Below the pieces are notes generated by a model that saw only the letters and a list, made by a program, of their open reading frames with translations, had not been told where the DNA came from and searched no databases. From Bacteroidales bacterium (lineage in GTDB: Bacteria > Bacteroidota > Bacteroidia > Bacteroidales > UBA3663), in assembly GCA_017561935.1 (NCBI GenBank), contig JAFZBE010000063.1, forward strand, positions 86,326-150,325: a stretch of DNA of 64,000 nucleotides, written 5' to 3'. Each line of letters starts with the position of its first letter. Within the stretch, counting starts at the first letter, position 1. The position numbers and the translations under genes are program-made. Positions 8,522 to 18,035 of the stretch are shown one piece after another.

Positions 8522-10072
8522 ATGTTTGAAGGACAACCCAAGGGCCTGTATGCTTTGGCATTGGCCAACACAGGTGAGCGTTTCGGCTATTATACCATGC
8601 TTGCCATCTTTGCCTTGTTCATGCAGGCCAAGTTCGGATGGGACGAGGCCCATGCGGGACAGGTTTATGCCATCTTCTTGGCCGTAGTATATTTTGCCCC
8701 TCTTGTAGGTGGCTGGGTAGCCGACAAGATCGGTTACGGGAAGTGTGTGGTCGTCGGAATGCTCGTCATGTTCCTGGGTTATCTGGGGCTGGCCATCCCT
8801 ACGCCAGCCAATACGGCGGGTGCTTGGGCCATGTATGCGGGCTTGGCAGGAGTGTCGCTTGGCACGGGTCTCTTCAAGGGTAATCTGCAGGTGCTTATCG
8901 GCAATCTCTTTGATGATCCTCGTTACCAGAGTCGTCGCGATTCGGCTTTCAGCCTGTTCTATATGGCCATCAACATCGGTGCGATGTTTGCACCGTCGAT
9001 GGCCAAGTGGATCACCAACCTTCACTTGGCGGGCAAAGGCTTCGTCTATGATGCCGCTAACCAGGATCCTGCCTATCTGGAGGCGCTCTATAGTGGCTAT
9101 GGACTCTGCTTCGGCGTGGCTTGCATTTCGTTGGTGCTTTCGGCCATTATCTATTTCTCCTGCCGCAATTGGTTCAAGCATGCCGATGTGACTGCGAAAC
9201 AGGCTAAGGTGGCTAATGCCGAGATAGTGGAGTTGACACCCAAGCAGACAAGAGACCGCATCTTTGCTCTGCTGCTCGTCTTCGCTGTGGTCATCTTCTT
9301 CTGGATGGCTTTTCACCAGAATGGTTCGGCATTGACCTTCTTTGCCAAGAGATATACCGACCTTACGGTTACCGGACCTTTGCGCATAGGCTTCAACATC
9401 TTTAGTCTTGCCCTTGTCGCTTTGTCCGTTTATACGGGCTTTGGTGCAGTGGGAGCAAAGACTTCGAAAAACCGTTCTCTGCTGTGGTGTATCACTTTGG
9501 TATTGCTGGGTGGCGCCTACGCCCTCTATCGCGGCATGTCGGATCCTACTCATGCACAGCCCTCAGACTTCCAGCAGTTCAACCCGTTCTTTGTAGTGGC
9601 ACTGACCCCATTCAGCATGCTCTTCTTCGACACACTGGCAAAAAAAGGTAAGGAAGTAAGTGCACCGGCTCGTATCGCTTGGGGTATGCTGGTGGCAGGT
9701 CTCGGTTTTGCCGTCATCTCGCTGGCCTCTGTTTCCCTGACGTCGCCTATGGACCTTGGCGAAGGCACGCAGAGCATCCTTTCGCCCGGATGGCTCATCT
9801 CCACTTATTTTACGTTGACGTTGGCCGAACTGCTCCTTTCGCCCATGGGCATCTCGTTCGTAACCAAGGTGGCTCCTCCCAAATACAAGGGATTGATGAT
9901 GGGTGGTTGGTTCGTAGCAACTGCCATCGGCAATTATTTGAGTTCCATCCCGTCGCAGCTTTGGAACAAGATACCGCTGATGCACAACTGGGGTATCCTC
10001 ATAGCCCTTTGCCTTATTAGTGCTATTGTGATGTTTGCACTTCTCAAGAAACTGAAAGTGATGACTGCGTGA
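8522..10072 (+). CDS. POT-family proton-dependent oligopeptide transporter
   Basis: 516-residue paralogue of the divergent gene, with the same N-terminal signature (ANTGERFGYY), the GLFKGN motif and the C-terminal LLSPMGISFVTKVAP segment typical of bacterial di/tripeptide transporters. About a dozen hydrophobic segments are evident. The start at 8522 is set by homology and by the promoter 25 bp upstream; an in-frame start at 8450 would precede the promoter. Having two divergent paralogues suggests different peptide ranges or conditions, which the sequence alone does not show. Confidence 0.92.
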   Translation: MFEGQPKGLYALALANTGERFGYYTMLAIFALFMQAKFGWDEAHAGQVYAIFLAVVYFAPLVGGWVADKIGYGKCVVVGMLVMFLGYLGLAIPTPANTAGAWAMYAGLAGVSLGTGLFKGNLQVLIGNLFDDPRYQSRRDSAFSLFYMAINIGAMFAPSMAKWITNLHLAGKGFVYDAANQDPAYLEALYSGYGLCFGVACISLVLSAIIYFSCRNWFKHADVTAKQAKVANAEIVELTPKQTRDRIFALLLVFAVVIFFWMAFHQNGSALTFFAKRYTDLTVTGPLRIGFNIFSLALVALSVYTGFGAVGAKTSKNRSLLWCITLVLLGGAYALYRGMSDPTHAQPSDFQQFNPFFVVALTPFSMLFFDTLAKKGKEVSAPARIAWGMLVAGLGFAVISLASVSLTSPMDLGEGTQSILSPGWLISTYFTLTLAELLLSPMGISFVTKVAPPKYKGLMMGGWFVATAIGNYLSSIPSQLWNKIPLMHNWGILIALCLISAIVMFALLKKLKVMTA

Positions 10073-10081
10073 ATTATTTGT

Positions 10082-10097
10082 CAGCCAAACTTGGCTG
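10082..10097 (+). terminator. Small hairpin after the POT gene
   Basis: CAGCCA and TGGCTG with a 4-base loop lie 10 bp after the stop. There is no T-run, so it may be a 3' stabiliser or a weak terminator. Confidence 0.3.
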
Positions 10098-10125
10098 CCA
10101 ATAGAACAATAAAATAGTAGTTGTT

Positions 10126-10671
10126 ATGGAATATATCAAAGTATCTGACAGAACGTTCAAATCCTATCTCAGCAAGGAGAGAATCCAAGCTGAGGTGACT
10201 CGTGTGGCCCAAGAGATATCGAAAGATTTCAAGGGCGTGGAGCGTCCGCTTTTCGTGTGTGTGCTCAATGGCGCATTTGTCTTTGCTTCCGATCTCTTCC
10301 GTCAAATCACCTTGCCGGATGCCGAAATCACGTTCATACGCATGAAGTCGTACGAAGGCACACGAACCACTGGAAAGGTAAAGACCATCGTGGGACTGAT
10401 TGAGAGCGTGGTGGATCGCGACGTTGTGATCGTTGAGGATATTGTAGATAGCGGTTATACGATGCAACGACTCATTTCGCAACTGGGTGATCTGGGCGCC
10501 AAAAGCATCAAAGTGTGTTGCCTGCTCAAAAAGCCCGCAGCCATGAAGGTGACAGACCTGCAACTCGATTATGTGGCCCTAGAGATACCCAATGACTTTA
10601 TTGTAGGCTACGGATTGGACTACAATGAGCAGGGACGCAACCTTCCTGACATCTGGGTGGTTAGCGAGTGA
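10126..10671 (+). CDS. hpt: Hypoxanthine phosphoribosyltransferase
   Basis: 181-residue type I phosphoribosyltransferase converting hypoxanthine or guanine with PRPP to IMP or GMP. The PRPP loop VIVEDIVDSGYT (residues 101-112) with the two acidic residues is intact, and the ending GLDYNEQGRNLPDIWVV is the conserved C-terminal purine-binding region of this family. It sits 54 bp after the POT gene and 158 bp before adk, a common neighbourhood in Bacteroidota. Purine salvage recurs at 62.3 kb in the Xpt fusion. Confidence 0.95.
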   Translation: MEYIKVSDRTFKSYLSKERIQAEVTRVAQEISKDFKGVERPLFVCVLNGAFVFASDLFRQITLPDAEITFIRMKSYEGTRTTGKVKTIVGLIESVVDRDVVIVEDIVDSGYTMQRLISQLGDLGAKSIKVCCLLKKPAAMKVTDLQLDYVALEIPNDFIVGYGLDYNEQGRNLPDIWVVSE

Positions 10672-10738
10672 GAATTGATTACTTATGTTGTCAATTTTAT
10701 GCGATATTTCTTCAAAACCCAAGTTTTTTGTTGGAAAA

Positions 10739-10770
10739 TTTGTTTTCCAGATAAATTATGTTTACCTTTG
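10739..10770 (+). promoter_or_regulatory. Promoter of adk
   Basis: TTTG (10739-10742), a 20 bp spacer and TACCTTTG (10763-10770). Confidence 0.8.
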
Positions 10771-10829
10771 TCAAGTTTTTTTATGATTTTTCTAGAAAAT
10801 AGTTATTTGTTTTTTAAGGTGAATTGAGT

Positions 10830-11405
10830 ATGTTGAATATTGTGATTTTCGGAGCCCCGGGTTCTGGCAAGGGCACCCAGAGTGACAAGATCATTGAGGA
10901 GTATGGCGTTGAACATATCTCCACAGGTGATGTGCTTCGCGCAGAAATCAAGAAGGGCACCGAGCTCGGCAAACTTGCAGCCTCATATATCGACGAGGGC
11001 AATTTCATTCCAGATTCTCTCATGATCCAGATTCTTGCCTCTGTGCTGGATGCAGAGGGCAAGGATATCAAGGGTGTTATCTTTGATGGCTTCCCACGCA
11101 CTATTCCTCAGGCCGTAGCGCTTGACGAAATGCTTTCTGAACGTGGCGAGAATGTTTCGGTCGTCATTGGCCTTGAGGTCGATGATGCAGAGCTTATCCA
11201 TCGCATTGTGCTTCGTGGCAGGACTTCGGGACGACCTGATGACAATGAACATACTGCAAGACATCGTCTGGAGAATTATCACCACATGACACAGCCTTTG
11301 AAGAAATATTATATTGACGAAGGGAAGTATGTCTCTATTCCTGGTGTGGGTGACATCAATGAAATCTTCTCTCACATCAAGAAGGTCATCGATGCTGTAA
11401 AATAG
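10830..11405 (+). CDS. adk: Adenylate kinase
   Basis: 191-residue nucleotide kinase interconverting ATP + AMP and 2 ADP. The P-loop GAPGSGKGT spans residues 8-16, the NMP-binding segment STGDVLR is near 34, and FDGFPRT is near 88. It is the short form: the segment after RGRTSGRPDD runs straight into the C-terminal core, without the expanded LID or Zn-binding cysteines of long adenylate kinases. ATG 10830 is chosen over an in-frame TTG at 10824. It has its own promoter and a terminator. Confidence 0.96.
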   Translation: MLNIVIFGAPGSGKGTQSDKIIEEYGVEHISTGDVLRAEIKKGTELGKLAASYIDEGNFIPDSLMIQILASVLDAEGKDIKGVIFDGFPRTIPQAVALDEMLSERGENVSVVIGLEVDDAELIHRIVLRGRTSGRPDDNEHTARHRLENYHHMTQPLKKYYIDEGKYVSIPGVGDINEIFSHIKKVIDAVK

Positions 11406-11432
11406 GAGTGCATCAATCCCCTCGAATGTCAT

Positions 11433-11470
11433 AACCCCTGCCGCAGCTTGCTGTGACAGGGGTTCGTTTT
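11433..11470 (+). terminator. Terminator of adk
   Basis: AACCCCTG (11433-11440) pairs with CAGGGGTT (11457-11464), an inner GCAGC/GCTG pair extends the hairpin, and TTTT follows at 11467. Confidence 0.8.
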
Positions 11471-11519
11471 CACAACGAATGTGAAAAAGATATTATTTTG
11501 GAAAATATTAGGGGAAATA

Positions 11520-11551
11520 TTTGCAGAATTCGCGAAAATGTGCTATCTTTG
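11520..11551 (+). promoter_or_regulatory. Promoter of ruvX
   Basis: TTTG (11520-11523), a 20 bp spacer and TATCTTTG (11544-11551), 23 bp before the ATG at 11575. It rules out the in-frame TTG start at 11521. Confidence 0.85.
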
Positions 11552-11574
11552 CACGCGATAGAAAACTGACCGTT

Positions 11575-12030
11575 ATGGGACGCATCCTCAGTATTGATTA
11601 TGGACGCAAGCGTACGGGCTTGGCTGTCACCGATCCGTTGCAGATCATTGCCAACGGCTTGACTACCATATCTACGAAGGAACTCGAGAAATGGTTGATG
11701 GATTACATCACACGGGAGGGAGTGGAGCGTGTGGTTGTAGGGATGCCACGACGAATGAGTGGCGAGATGAGCGAATCGTGGCAATACATCGAGCCTTTCC
11801 TCAATCGTTTGCATACTTTGCTGCCCGATTTGCCCATCGAACTGGTGGATGAGCGCTTCACCTCGAAGCTCGCTTCGCAGACCATCTTGATGAGCGGTGT
11901 AGGCAAGCAGCGTCGCCGTGAGGATAAGGGCATGATTGACGAGGTGTCGGCCACTATCATCCTTCAGCAGTGGATGGACAACCGATCCATGCCTGGCTAT
12001 ACGGCGGTGATGTTCCCTTTGAAAGACTAG
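11575..12030 (+). CDS. ruvX: Holliday junction resolvase-like RuvX/YqgF
   Basis: 151-residue RNase H-fold protein of the YqgF/RuvX family. The first catalytic Asp is in LSIDYGRKRTGLAV (D8), followed by VVVGMPRRMSG and the conserved DERFTSKLA segment. Family members are implicated in 16S pre-rRNA 5' processing and were first annotated as resolvases. It has its own promoter and is separated from def by 67 bp that hold tandem 9 bp repeats. Confidence 0.92.
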   Translation: MGRILSIDYGRKRTGLAVTDPLQIIANGLTTISTKELEKWLMDYITREGVERVVVGMPRRMSGEMSESWQYIEPFLNRLHTLLPDLPIELVDERFTSKLASQTILMSGVGKQRRREDKGMIDEVSATIILQQWMDNRSMPGYTAVMFPLKD

Positions 12031-12032
12031 CG

Positions 12033-12077
12033 ACTCTAGATATTCTAGATGTTCTAGATGCTCTAGAGACTCCAGAT
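12033..12077. repeat. Five tandem 9 bp repeats (consensus NYTCTAGAT)
   Basis: Consecutive 9-mers ACTCTAGAT, ATTCTAGAT, GTTCTAGAT, GCTCTAGAG and ACTCCAGAT fill the ruvX-def gap. Four contain the palindrome TCTAGA. Copy number may vary among strains. Confidence 0.8.
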
Positions 12078-12097
12078 AACTAAGAAAAAACGAAGAT

Positions 12098-12652
12098 ATG
12101 ATATTACCGATTTACTTATATGGCGAGCCGGTGCTCCGAAAGGAAGCCGAGGAAGTGCCCGAGGACTATCCAGAACTCAAGACACTCGCCGAGAATATGT
12201 TCCAGACGATGGAGAAGGCCAATGGCGTAGGTCTGGCGGCTCCACAAGTGGGATTGGCCTTGCGCATGTTTGTGGTTGATGGCAATGGACTGGCCGAGGA
12301 TTATCCTGAGTGCCGGGGTGTGCGTCGTTGCATGATCAATCCTGAGATTGTGGAAGAGAGCAAAGAGACCAATGTCAAGGATGAAGGTTGCCTTTCGATA
12401 CCCGGTGTTTATGAAGGCGTGAAGCGTCCCGATTGGATTGTGATCAACTATCTTGACGAGAATCTTGTGGAGCATGAGGAACGCCTTGAGGGTTTTGCTG
12501 CCCGTATGGTATTGCATGAGTATGACCACCTCGATGGAAAGATGTTCATCGATAAAGTATCACCACTGCGCAGACCCTTCATCAAGAACAAACTCCAGGC
12601 CATCCTTAAAGGCAAGAACCACCCCGACTACAAGCATTGTTCACTGCGATGA
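12098..12652 (+). CDS. def: Peptide deformylase
   Basis: 184-residue metalloenzyme removing the N-formyl group from nascent proteins. All three motifs are intact: GVGLAAPQVG (residues 43-52), EGCLS with metal-ligand C98, and HEYDH with H140, catalytic E141 and H144. It is slightly longer than the E. coli enzyme (168) and lies 50 bp before recA with no clear promoter between, so the two may be cotranscribed. Confidence 0.96.
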   Translation: MILPIYLYGEPVLRKEAEEVPEDYPELKTLAENMFQTMEKANGVGLAAPQVGLALRMFVVDGNGLAEDYPECRGVRRCMINPEIVEESKETNVKDEGCLSIPGVYEGVKRPDWIVINYLDENLVEHEERLEGFAARMVLHEYDHLDGKMFIDKVSPLRRPFIKNKLQAILKGKNHPDYKHCSLR

Positions 12653-12702
12653 CTTGGGAGTTATTTTCAACATCGATTCGATAATTTTAAATCATAATAA
12701 AA

Positions 12703-13770
12703 ATGGCAAAGGTACAGAAAGAAACCGCCCCATTGAGCGACAAGATGAAAGCGTTGCAGATGGCGATGGAAAAGATTGACAAGACCTTCGGTAAAGGTTC
12801 CATCATGCGTATGGGCGAAGAGAAGGTCGAAGAGGTAGAGGTGATTCCTACGGGTTCGATTGGTTTGAATGCAGCTCTTGGCGTTGGAGGTTATCCCAAG
12901 GGACGCATTATCGAGATCTATGGCCCGGAATCATCAGGTAAGACCACATTGGCCATCCATGCTATTGCTGAGGCTCAAAAGAAGGGTGGTATTGCAGCCT
13001 TCATCGATGCTGAGCATGCCTTCGATCGTTTCTATGCCGAGAAGTTGGGTGTCGATACTGACAACCTGCTCATCTCGCAGCCCGACAATGGGGAACAGGC
13101 ACTCGAAATAGCCGACAACCTGATTCGTTCGGCCGCTATCGATATCATCGTCATTGACTCGGTGGCTGCCTTGACACCAAAGGCCGAGATCGAGGGTGAC
13201 ATGGGAGACAACAAGGTAGGTCTGCAGGCTCGTTTGATGAGTCAGGCGTTGCGCAAGCTCACCTCGGCTATCAACCAGACCAAGACCGTATGCATCTTCA
13301 TCAATCAGCTTCGTGAGAAGATTGGCATCATGTTCGGTAATCCGGAGACTACCACGGGTGGCAATGCCTTGAAGTTCTACGCATCGGTACGCCTCGATAT
13401 CCGTCGTGTCACCAGCATCAAGTCGGGTGATCAGGTATTGGGCAATCAGGTGCGCGTGAAGGTTGTCAAGAATAAGGTGGCTCCTCCTTTCCGCAAGGCA
13501 GAGTTTGACATTATGTTTGGCGAGGGTATCAGCCGTTCCGGCGAAATCGTCGATTTGGGTGTGGAATATGGTGTAATAAAGAAAAGCGGTTCATTCTTCA
13601 GCTACAATGGTACCAAGCTGGCCCAGGGACGTGATGCAACTAAACAGCTCATGCTCGACAATCCCGAGTTGGCTGATGAGATCGAGGCTCTCATCATGAA
13701 CAAGCTCAAAGGCACTGAGCTCCCCGAGGAACCACTGACACCAGAAGAGACTGCGGCCAGCGAGTATTGA
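12703..13770 (+). CDS. recA: Recombinase RecA
   Basis: 355-residue RecA, which forms the ATP-dependent strand-exchange filament and triggers SOS cleavage. Walker A GPESSGKT is at residues 74-81, Walker B is in [10 protein letters not shown], and the L2 region [19 protein letters not shown] is complete. The acidic C-terminal tail is present. I do not see an obvious SOS box upstream. Followed by a strong bidirectional terminator. Confidence 0.99.
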   Translation: MAKVQKETAPLSDKMKALQMAMEKIDKTFGKGSIMRMGEEKVEEVEVIPTGSIGLNAALGVGGYPKGRIIEIYGPESSGKTTLAIHAIAEAQKKGGIAAFIDAEHAFDRFYAEKLGVDTDNLLISQPDNGEQALEIADNLIRSAAIDIIVIDSVAALTPKAEIEGDMGDNKVGLQARLMSQALRKLTSAINQTKTVCIFINQLREKIGIMFGNPETTTGGNALKFYASVRLDIRRVTSIKSGDQVLGNQVRVKVVKNKVAPPFRKAEFDIMFGEGISRSGEIVDLGVEYGVIKKSGSFFSYNGTKLAQGRDATKQLMLDNPELADEIEALIMNKLKGTELPEEPLTPEETAASEY

Positions 13771-13797
13771 TATTCCCGAAAAACGAAAAGAAAAACC

Positions 13798-13831
13798 AGA
13801 GGCAACGTGACAGTTTGTTCACGTTGCCTCT
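13798..13831. terminator. Bidirectional terminator after recA
   Basis: A perfect 13 bp stem (AGAGGCAACGTGA and its complement) around an 8-base loop lies between recA and the convergent secreted-protein gene. Confidence 0.85.
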
Positions 13832-13863
13832 GAACTATTAATAATATGTGTGTGTAAGTATTT

Positions 13864-14496
13864 TTACCTGATAACCACCTTGCGAGAAGCACCGTTCTGC
13901 TTGATGATGTAGATGCCTTTGGTAAGCCCCTTGGTGCTTTCGGCAATCTTCTTTCCGCAGAGGTTATAGACTTCCATCTTGTTCTGATCGTTTGTCACCT
14001 TGTCGATGCCCTGTGCATCGGTGTCGAATTGAACGGTAATGGAGGTGCAGTCCTCGGGATCGAGAGTACAATAAGCCTTGAGCTCGACAGAACCCTTAAA
14101 GGATTTTGAGTCGAAAACCTGTGCATGCAGCCAATTGTTGCCCTGCTCAACGGTAGCACCTGGTAGGATAGCATCCTTATAGTTGGTGGTGAGTTCGTTG
14201 CCATCATTTGGCCATGCCATGCAGTTGCCATTGGGGCAGAATTCGATCCCCTTATAGTTGTCCTTACCTATGCAGGTCAAGGTTAGCTTGGATGCATCTT
14301 CGCTGACGTTCTTGATATAAATGGCAGCCTGCATCTCAATCATGAAGTCGAAATCTTCATACTCCGAGATGGTCACTGTGCCACCATTGGGAATGACCTC
14401 ATCGCCGTACATGAAGGCAAATGTAGTCTCCTCCTGAGCCATAAGGGCCGAGGAGCAGAGAATGAGGGCAATTATCGTGGAGTACAGTTTCTTCAT
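13864..14496 (-). CDS. Secreted protein with type IX sorting-like tail
   Basis: 210-residue protein starting with a clear signal peptide (MKKLYSTIIALILCSSALMAQ, cut after AxA-like LMA). The middle part is not recognised; it contains several Cys residues in an NGNCMAW/CTLDPEDC context and looks beta-rich. The last 35 residues (MEVYNLCGKKIAE, then GIYIIKQNG and a basic end RKVVIR) follow the type A C-terminal sorting domain of type IX secretion. Probably secreted or surface-attached. The start at 14496 is set by the signal peptide and a promoter at 14543-14574. Function unknown. Confidence 0.75.
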   Translation of the reverse strand: MKKLYSTIIALILCSSALMAQEETTFAFMYGDEVIPNGGTVTISEYEDFDFMIEMQAAIYIKNVSEDASKLTLTCIGKDNYKGIEFCPNGNCMAWPNDGNELTTNYKDAILPGATVEQGNNWLHAQVFDSKSFKGSVELKAYCTLDPEDCTSITVQFDTDAQGIDKVTNDQNKMEVYNLCGKKIAESTKGLTKGIYIIKQNGASRKVVIR

Positions 14497-14542
14497 TATG
14501 TATTTTGTTGAGATAGTATAATTGTTTTTCCTATATCGGGTG

Positions 14543-14574
14543 CAAATATACTCACTTTTCATAAATAATGCAAA
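14543..14574 (-). promoter_or_regulatory. Promoter of the secreted-protein gene
   Basis: Minus strand: TTTG (14571-14574), a 20 bp spacer and TATATTTG (14543-14550). Confidence 0.8.
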
Positions 14575-14647
14575 TATTTCTGAAAAAAACTGTTGTCAGA
14601 TACAATAAATACCTTAATTTGCAGCCAATGGATGACAAAATGCAAGA

Positions 14648-15679
14648 TTATTCCTTGACATGACGCTCCTCTTCCTTCTTGCTTGATAACATGCCGCATG
14701 CGGCATAAATATCTTCGCCACGAGAGGCACGGATGGTGGTGATCAAACCATGCTGGCAAAGATAGTCGCGAAATGCCTCCATGGCCTTGAGATCGGAGCT
14801 CTTGAGCTCCACATCGGGGATGGCGTGGAAACGGATGAGGTTAACCTTGCAAGGCAGTCCTTTGAGCAAGCGAAGCAACGCTTGAGCATGATGCCGGTCA
14901 TCATTGAGACCACGGAAGACAATGTATTCGAAGGTGAGTTCGCGCTGATGTGTCCAGTCGTAGGTCTTGAGCAAAGCGATGACCTCGCTGATAGGATAAG
15001 CTTTCTGTACGGGCATCAGCCTTTGTCGCTCGTCGGCAAAAGGAGAGTGGAGGGAGATGGCAAGATTGCAATGGCTCTCCTGCAGGAAATCGGGAAGGTG
15101 CTGCATTTGTCCGATGGTCGATACGGTGACGCGCTTGGGACTCCACGCCATACCCCAAGGTGCGGTGATGATGTCAAGGGCCTTGCGTAGTTCTTTCCAG
15201 TTGTCGAGCGGCTCACCCATGCCCATGAAGACAAGGTTGGTAAGTTGCGATGACTCGGGGATGGCGAAGATTTGATTGATGATCTGATGAGCGGAGAGTT
15301 GTCCGTTGAAGCCTTGTTTGCCAGTCATGCAGAAATAGCAATTCATCTTGCAGCCAATCTGGCTGGAGATGCAGAGTGTGGCACGCTCATGTTCGGGCAG
15401 ATAAACGGTCTCGATGGGCTTTCCCGCAGGAGTGGCGAATAGATAGCGAATGGTGCCGTCGGTTGAACGGGCTGCACCTATCGGCTCTTTGTATCCGATA
15501 GTGTATTCCGATGCTAGCATAGAGCGATTGTCCTTCGAGAGATTGGTCATCTCGTCGATGGAGCGCACGCGTTTCATGTAGAGCCATTGGGCAATCTGCT
15601 TGGCCGCAAATTTCGGCATGCCGAGCGTGTCGGTTATCTCCTGCAGTTCGATGATTGTCTTACCTAAAAGTGGAGTCAT
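14648..15679 (-). CDS. rlmN: 23S rRNA (adenine-C2)-methyltransferase RlmN
   Basis: 343-residue radical-SAM enzyme methylating C2 of A2503 in 23S rRNA and A37 in some tRNAs. The [4Fe-4S]-binding CxxxCxxC is C110-x3-C114-x2-C117, and a conserved C-terminal Cys (YAACGML, about 328) corresponds to the methyl-carrying Cys. The start at 15679 (MTPLLGKTI) begins just after an upstream hairpin; the frame extends to 15745 but across that hairpin. Same strand as the upstream chaperone gene but separated from it by a terminator. Confidence 0.95.
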   Translation of the reverse strand: MTPLLGKTIIELQEITDTLGMPKFAAKQIAQWLYMKRVRSIDEMTNLSKDNRSMLASEYTIGYKEPIGAARSTDGTIRYLFATPAGKPIETVYLPEHERATLCISSQIGCKMNCYFCMTGKQGFNGQLSAHQIINQIFAIPESSQLTNLVFMGMGEPLDNWKELRKALDIITAPWGMAWSPKRVTVSTIGQMQHLPDFLQESHCNLAISLHSPFADERQRLMPVQKAYPISEVIALLKTYDWTHQRELTFEYIVFRGLNDDRHHAQALLRLLKGLPCKVNLIRFHAIPDVELKSSDLKAMEAFRDYLCQHGLITTIRASRGEDIYAACGMLSSKKEEERHVKE

Positions 15680-15698
15680 GGTTTTCTTTTGGGAATGG

Positions 15699-15730
15699 AA
15701 AAGGACGGGCAAGTTGCTGTCCGTCCTTTT
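15699..15730 (-). terminator. Terminator between the chaperone gene and rlmN
   Basis: A 10 bp perfect stem AAAAGGACGG/CCGTCCTTTT with a 12-base loop and T-rich flanks on both strands. Confidence 0.8.
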
Positions 15731-15775
15731 TCGTTGATGGCCCATGCTTCAGGCGATGGGCTTGGATGCATCTGA

Positions 15776-17863
15776 TTAATAGAAGTTGATGCGGTTGTCC
15801 TCGATCTTGGCGTTTTCGGTCAGGACCTGAAGGGCTGCATTGGCTGCCTGGGCATAGTCGCGGCTACGAGCTACTGACTCGAGGCGAGCCTTCTCGTCGT
15901 AAGTGAGGCCCTTGTCGTTCTTGCTGAGCAACTGGAGGGCAACGACAACATTGCGACCGGCAACGGTGAGCACATCACCAGGATTGGCCTTGAGGGCAGC
16001 CTCGAAGATCTTTGGCTCGGAACCCAGACCAACCACATTGCTGAGGTTGAAGTTGACAAACTTAGCGGTGTCGATGCTGGCACCATTGAAGGCAGCAGCA
16101 TAGCCAGCGAGGGTTTTGTCGGCTACGGCATCGAAGTCGGCACAGAGCTTCTCGACCTTCTTGAGCGGCAGGACGTTGAACTGAGCAAGCTGCTTGTAGA
16201 ACGTGGTGTCGTTGATGTCGAGGTAACCCTTCTCAATGTCGCCGGTGATGGCTACCACGAGAAGGTTGTCGCCTGTCTCGATGATGTCGCTGACGTCTCC
16301 CTTCTTGTTTTGGAAGGCGAACTGCACTGCCCTGCGGGCATCCTGCACGCCACCTACATTGTAAGAGGTGGAGTAGAGGGTGGTAGGCGTCATCATGAAG
16401 CCTTCAGCACGAGCGCTGTCCATCATTGAACGAACGTCCTTGTAGGTGGTGAGGAAGCGATTGAGCTTGCCATATTCCTCGCCACGGGTGCGTGTCGAAG
16501 GATAAACTTCGTTGGCATAGATAGCTACCTTAGCAAGGGCTACGGGAGCAGTCTTCTTGGTCACCTTGCAAACAAAGTGAGCATTGTCGTTCATGTCGTG
16601 GATGAAAGTGTTGCCAACGGCGCAAGAGCGAATCTTGTTGCGAAGGTCATTGCCAAAGTTCTGCAGGAGAGAAGGATCCTCCATCCAGCCTACGAACTTC
16701 TGCTGCTGGTCGTAGGAAGCAAGGGCGGTGGTGGCGTTGGATGAAGCCGCAAGAACAGCCTTGATGCTGTCGGCCTCAGTTGTGGTAGGAACAACTACCA
16801 TAGCCAGTTCGATGGAATCAGGAGCTACGGTCTTGTCGAGGATACGAGCCATCATGTAGTAGTCGCCACTCTCGCGGTGGGGCTCCAAAATGGCGCCGAC
16901 GCCATTGTTCTGCACGAACTCCTTGGTGTCGCCCTCAAAGTTGCTGACTGGTACCCAGGCATCCATATAGGAGATGGAAGAGTTGCCGTTCACCAGTTCG
17001 GTCACCTCATCGGTGGTAGCAAACTCGTCGCGCAGGGCCTTGATGTCGGCTTCAGCCTGTGCGTAATCCTCGTCGCTAGGACGAAGGGCTACGTTGATGT
17101 AGCTCACGTTGCGACGTTCAGCATTAAGCTTATAGTTGCGCTTGGTGCTGTTGTAGTACTTCTCGACGTCATTCTTGCTCACGCTTACCACTGAATCGGG
17201 AACGCTGCTTGCATATTGCTTGACATATGCAAAGTTGCACTCGGTATTGTCGCCGTTGAAGTTGTCCTTGGCTTCAAGCTTGTTGGGAGCAACAGCTGCG
17301 GCTACAAGGCCGGTATATTTCTCGACAAGACGATTCAGGGCAACCTGGTTCTCGATTTCCATCCAGTTCTGTTCCGAGAAGAAAGGATTCTGCTGAGCTG
17401 CCTGCTCAAAACCATCGGTGGTGATGAGGTTGACAAAGTAGGAAACGACCTGGGAGGCCTGCTGTCCGAACATCTGGGTAAGGATAGGAGACATGTTCTG
17501 TCCCTGAACGAGCTCGTTGATCTCGTCTTTGGTAACTACGATGCCGAATTTATCACAAGCCTTCTCGATGAGGGTCTTGGTGACGATCTCCTGATAAACT
17601 TGATTGTTGAGCTGCTGGGTGCTCTGGTTGTCAAGCTCCTGGCCCTGCATGGCCTTCACGAAATCCTGACGACGCTGACGTGCAGCCTCATAACTCTCAT
17701 AGGTTACTTTTTCGCCGTCAATGGTCACGACCTTATCGCGTCGGCTCTGTACGATGGAGCTGGAGCTTGTGATCAAGTCTCCGACAATGAATGCTACCAT
17801 TGCCAAACCCACGATAACCAAGAGGAGAATGGAATGGTTTCTGATGCGTTGTAATACTGCCAT
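15776..17863 (-). CDS. SurA/PpiD-like periplasmic peptidyl-prolyl isomerase
   Basis: 695-residue membrane-anchored chaperone. One N-terminal helix (residues about 12-34, ILLLVIVGLAMVAFIVGDL) is followed by a SurA_N-type region (about 40-250; repeated Gln-rich helices, QxLNNQVYQEIVTKTLIEKA) and two parvulin-like segments (about 340-450 and 460-590). This is the PpiD-like layout of Bacteroidota, which helps fold outer-membrane proteins. It lies downstream of the CNNM/CorC gene and lptC, supporting a role in envelope biogenesis. Whether the parvulin domains are catalytically active is not clear. Confidence 0.88.
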   Translation of the reverse strand: MAVLQRIRNHSILLLVIVGLAMVAFIVGDLITSSSSIVQSRRDKVVTIDGEKVTYESYEAARQRRQDFVKAMQGQELDNQSTQQLNNQVYQEIVTKTLIEKACDKFGIVVTKDEINELVQGQNMSPILTQMFGQQASQVVSYFVNLITTDGFEQAAQQNPFFSEQNWMEIENQVALNRLVEKYTGLVAAAVAPNKLEAKDNFNGDNTECNFAYVKQYASSVPDSVVSVSKNDVEKYYNSTKRNYKLNAERRNVSYINVALRPSDEDYAQAEADIKALRDEFATTDEVTELVNGNSSISYMDAWVPVSNFEGDTKEFVQNNGVGAILEPHRESGDYYMMARILDKTVAPDSIELAMVVVPTTTEADSIKAVLAASSNATTALASYDQQQKFVGWMEDPSLLQNFGNDLRNKIRSCAVGNTFIHDMNDNAHFVCKVTKKTAPVALAKVAIYANEVYPSTRTRGEEYGKLNRFLTTYKDVRSMMDSARAEGFMMTPTTLYSTSYNVGGVQDARRAVQFAFQNKKGDVSDIIETGDNLLVVAITGDIEKGYLDINDTTFYKQLAQFNVLPLKKVEKLCADFDAVADKTLAGYAAAFNGASIDTAKFVNFNLSNVVGLGSEPKIFEAALKANPGDVLTVAGRNVVVALQLLSKNDKGLTYDEKARLESVARSRDYAQAANAALQVLTENAKIEDNRINFY

Positions 17864-18035
17864 TTGTTTTAATGTATTTTGTTATATTATTATTATTCAG
17901 TGTTCGAACCGCTTGTGTAAGGGGGTCAAAGTGCACAAAATCGGACGCGAATATACATAATTAATTTCAATTCTCGAACAAATTTGCGGATTTTTTTGCT
18001 AAAAACGTGTAAAATTGTTCCAATTCTTTCAATTC

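Noticed and set aside
13811..13850. tRNA or other stable RNA after recA
   Set aside because: The structure is a simple bidirectional terminator; no tRNA cloverleaf was found anywhere in the window.
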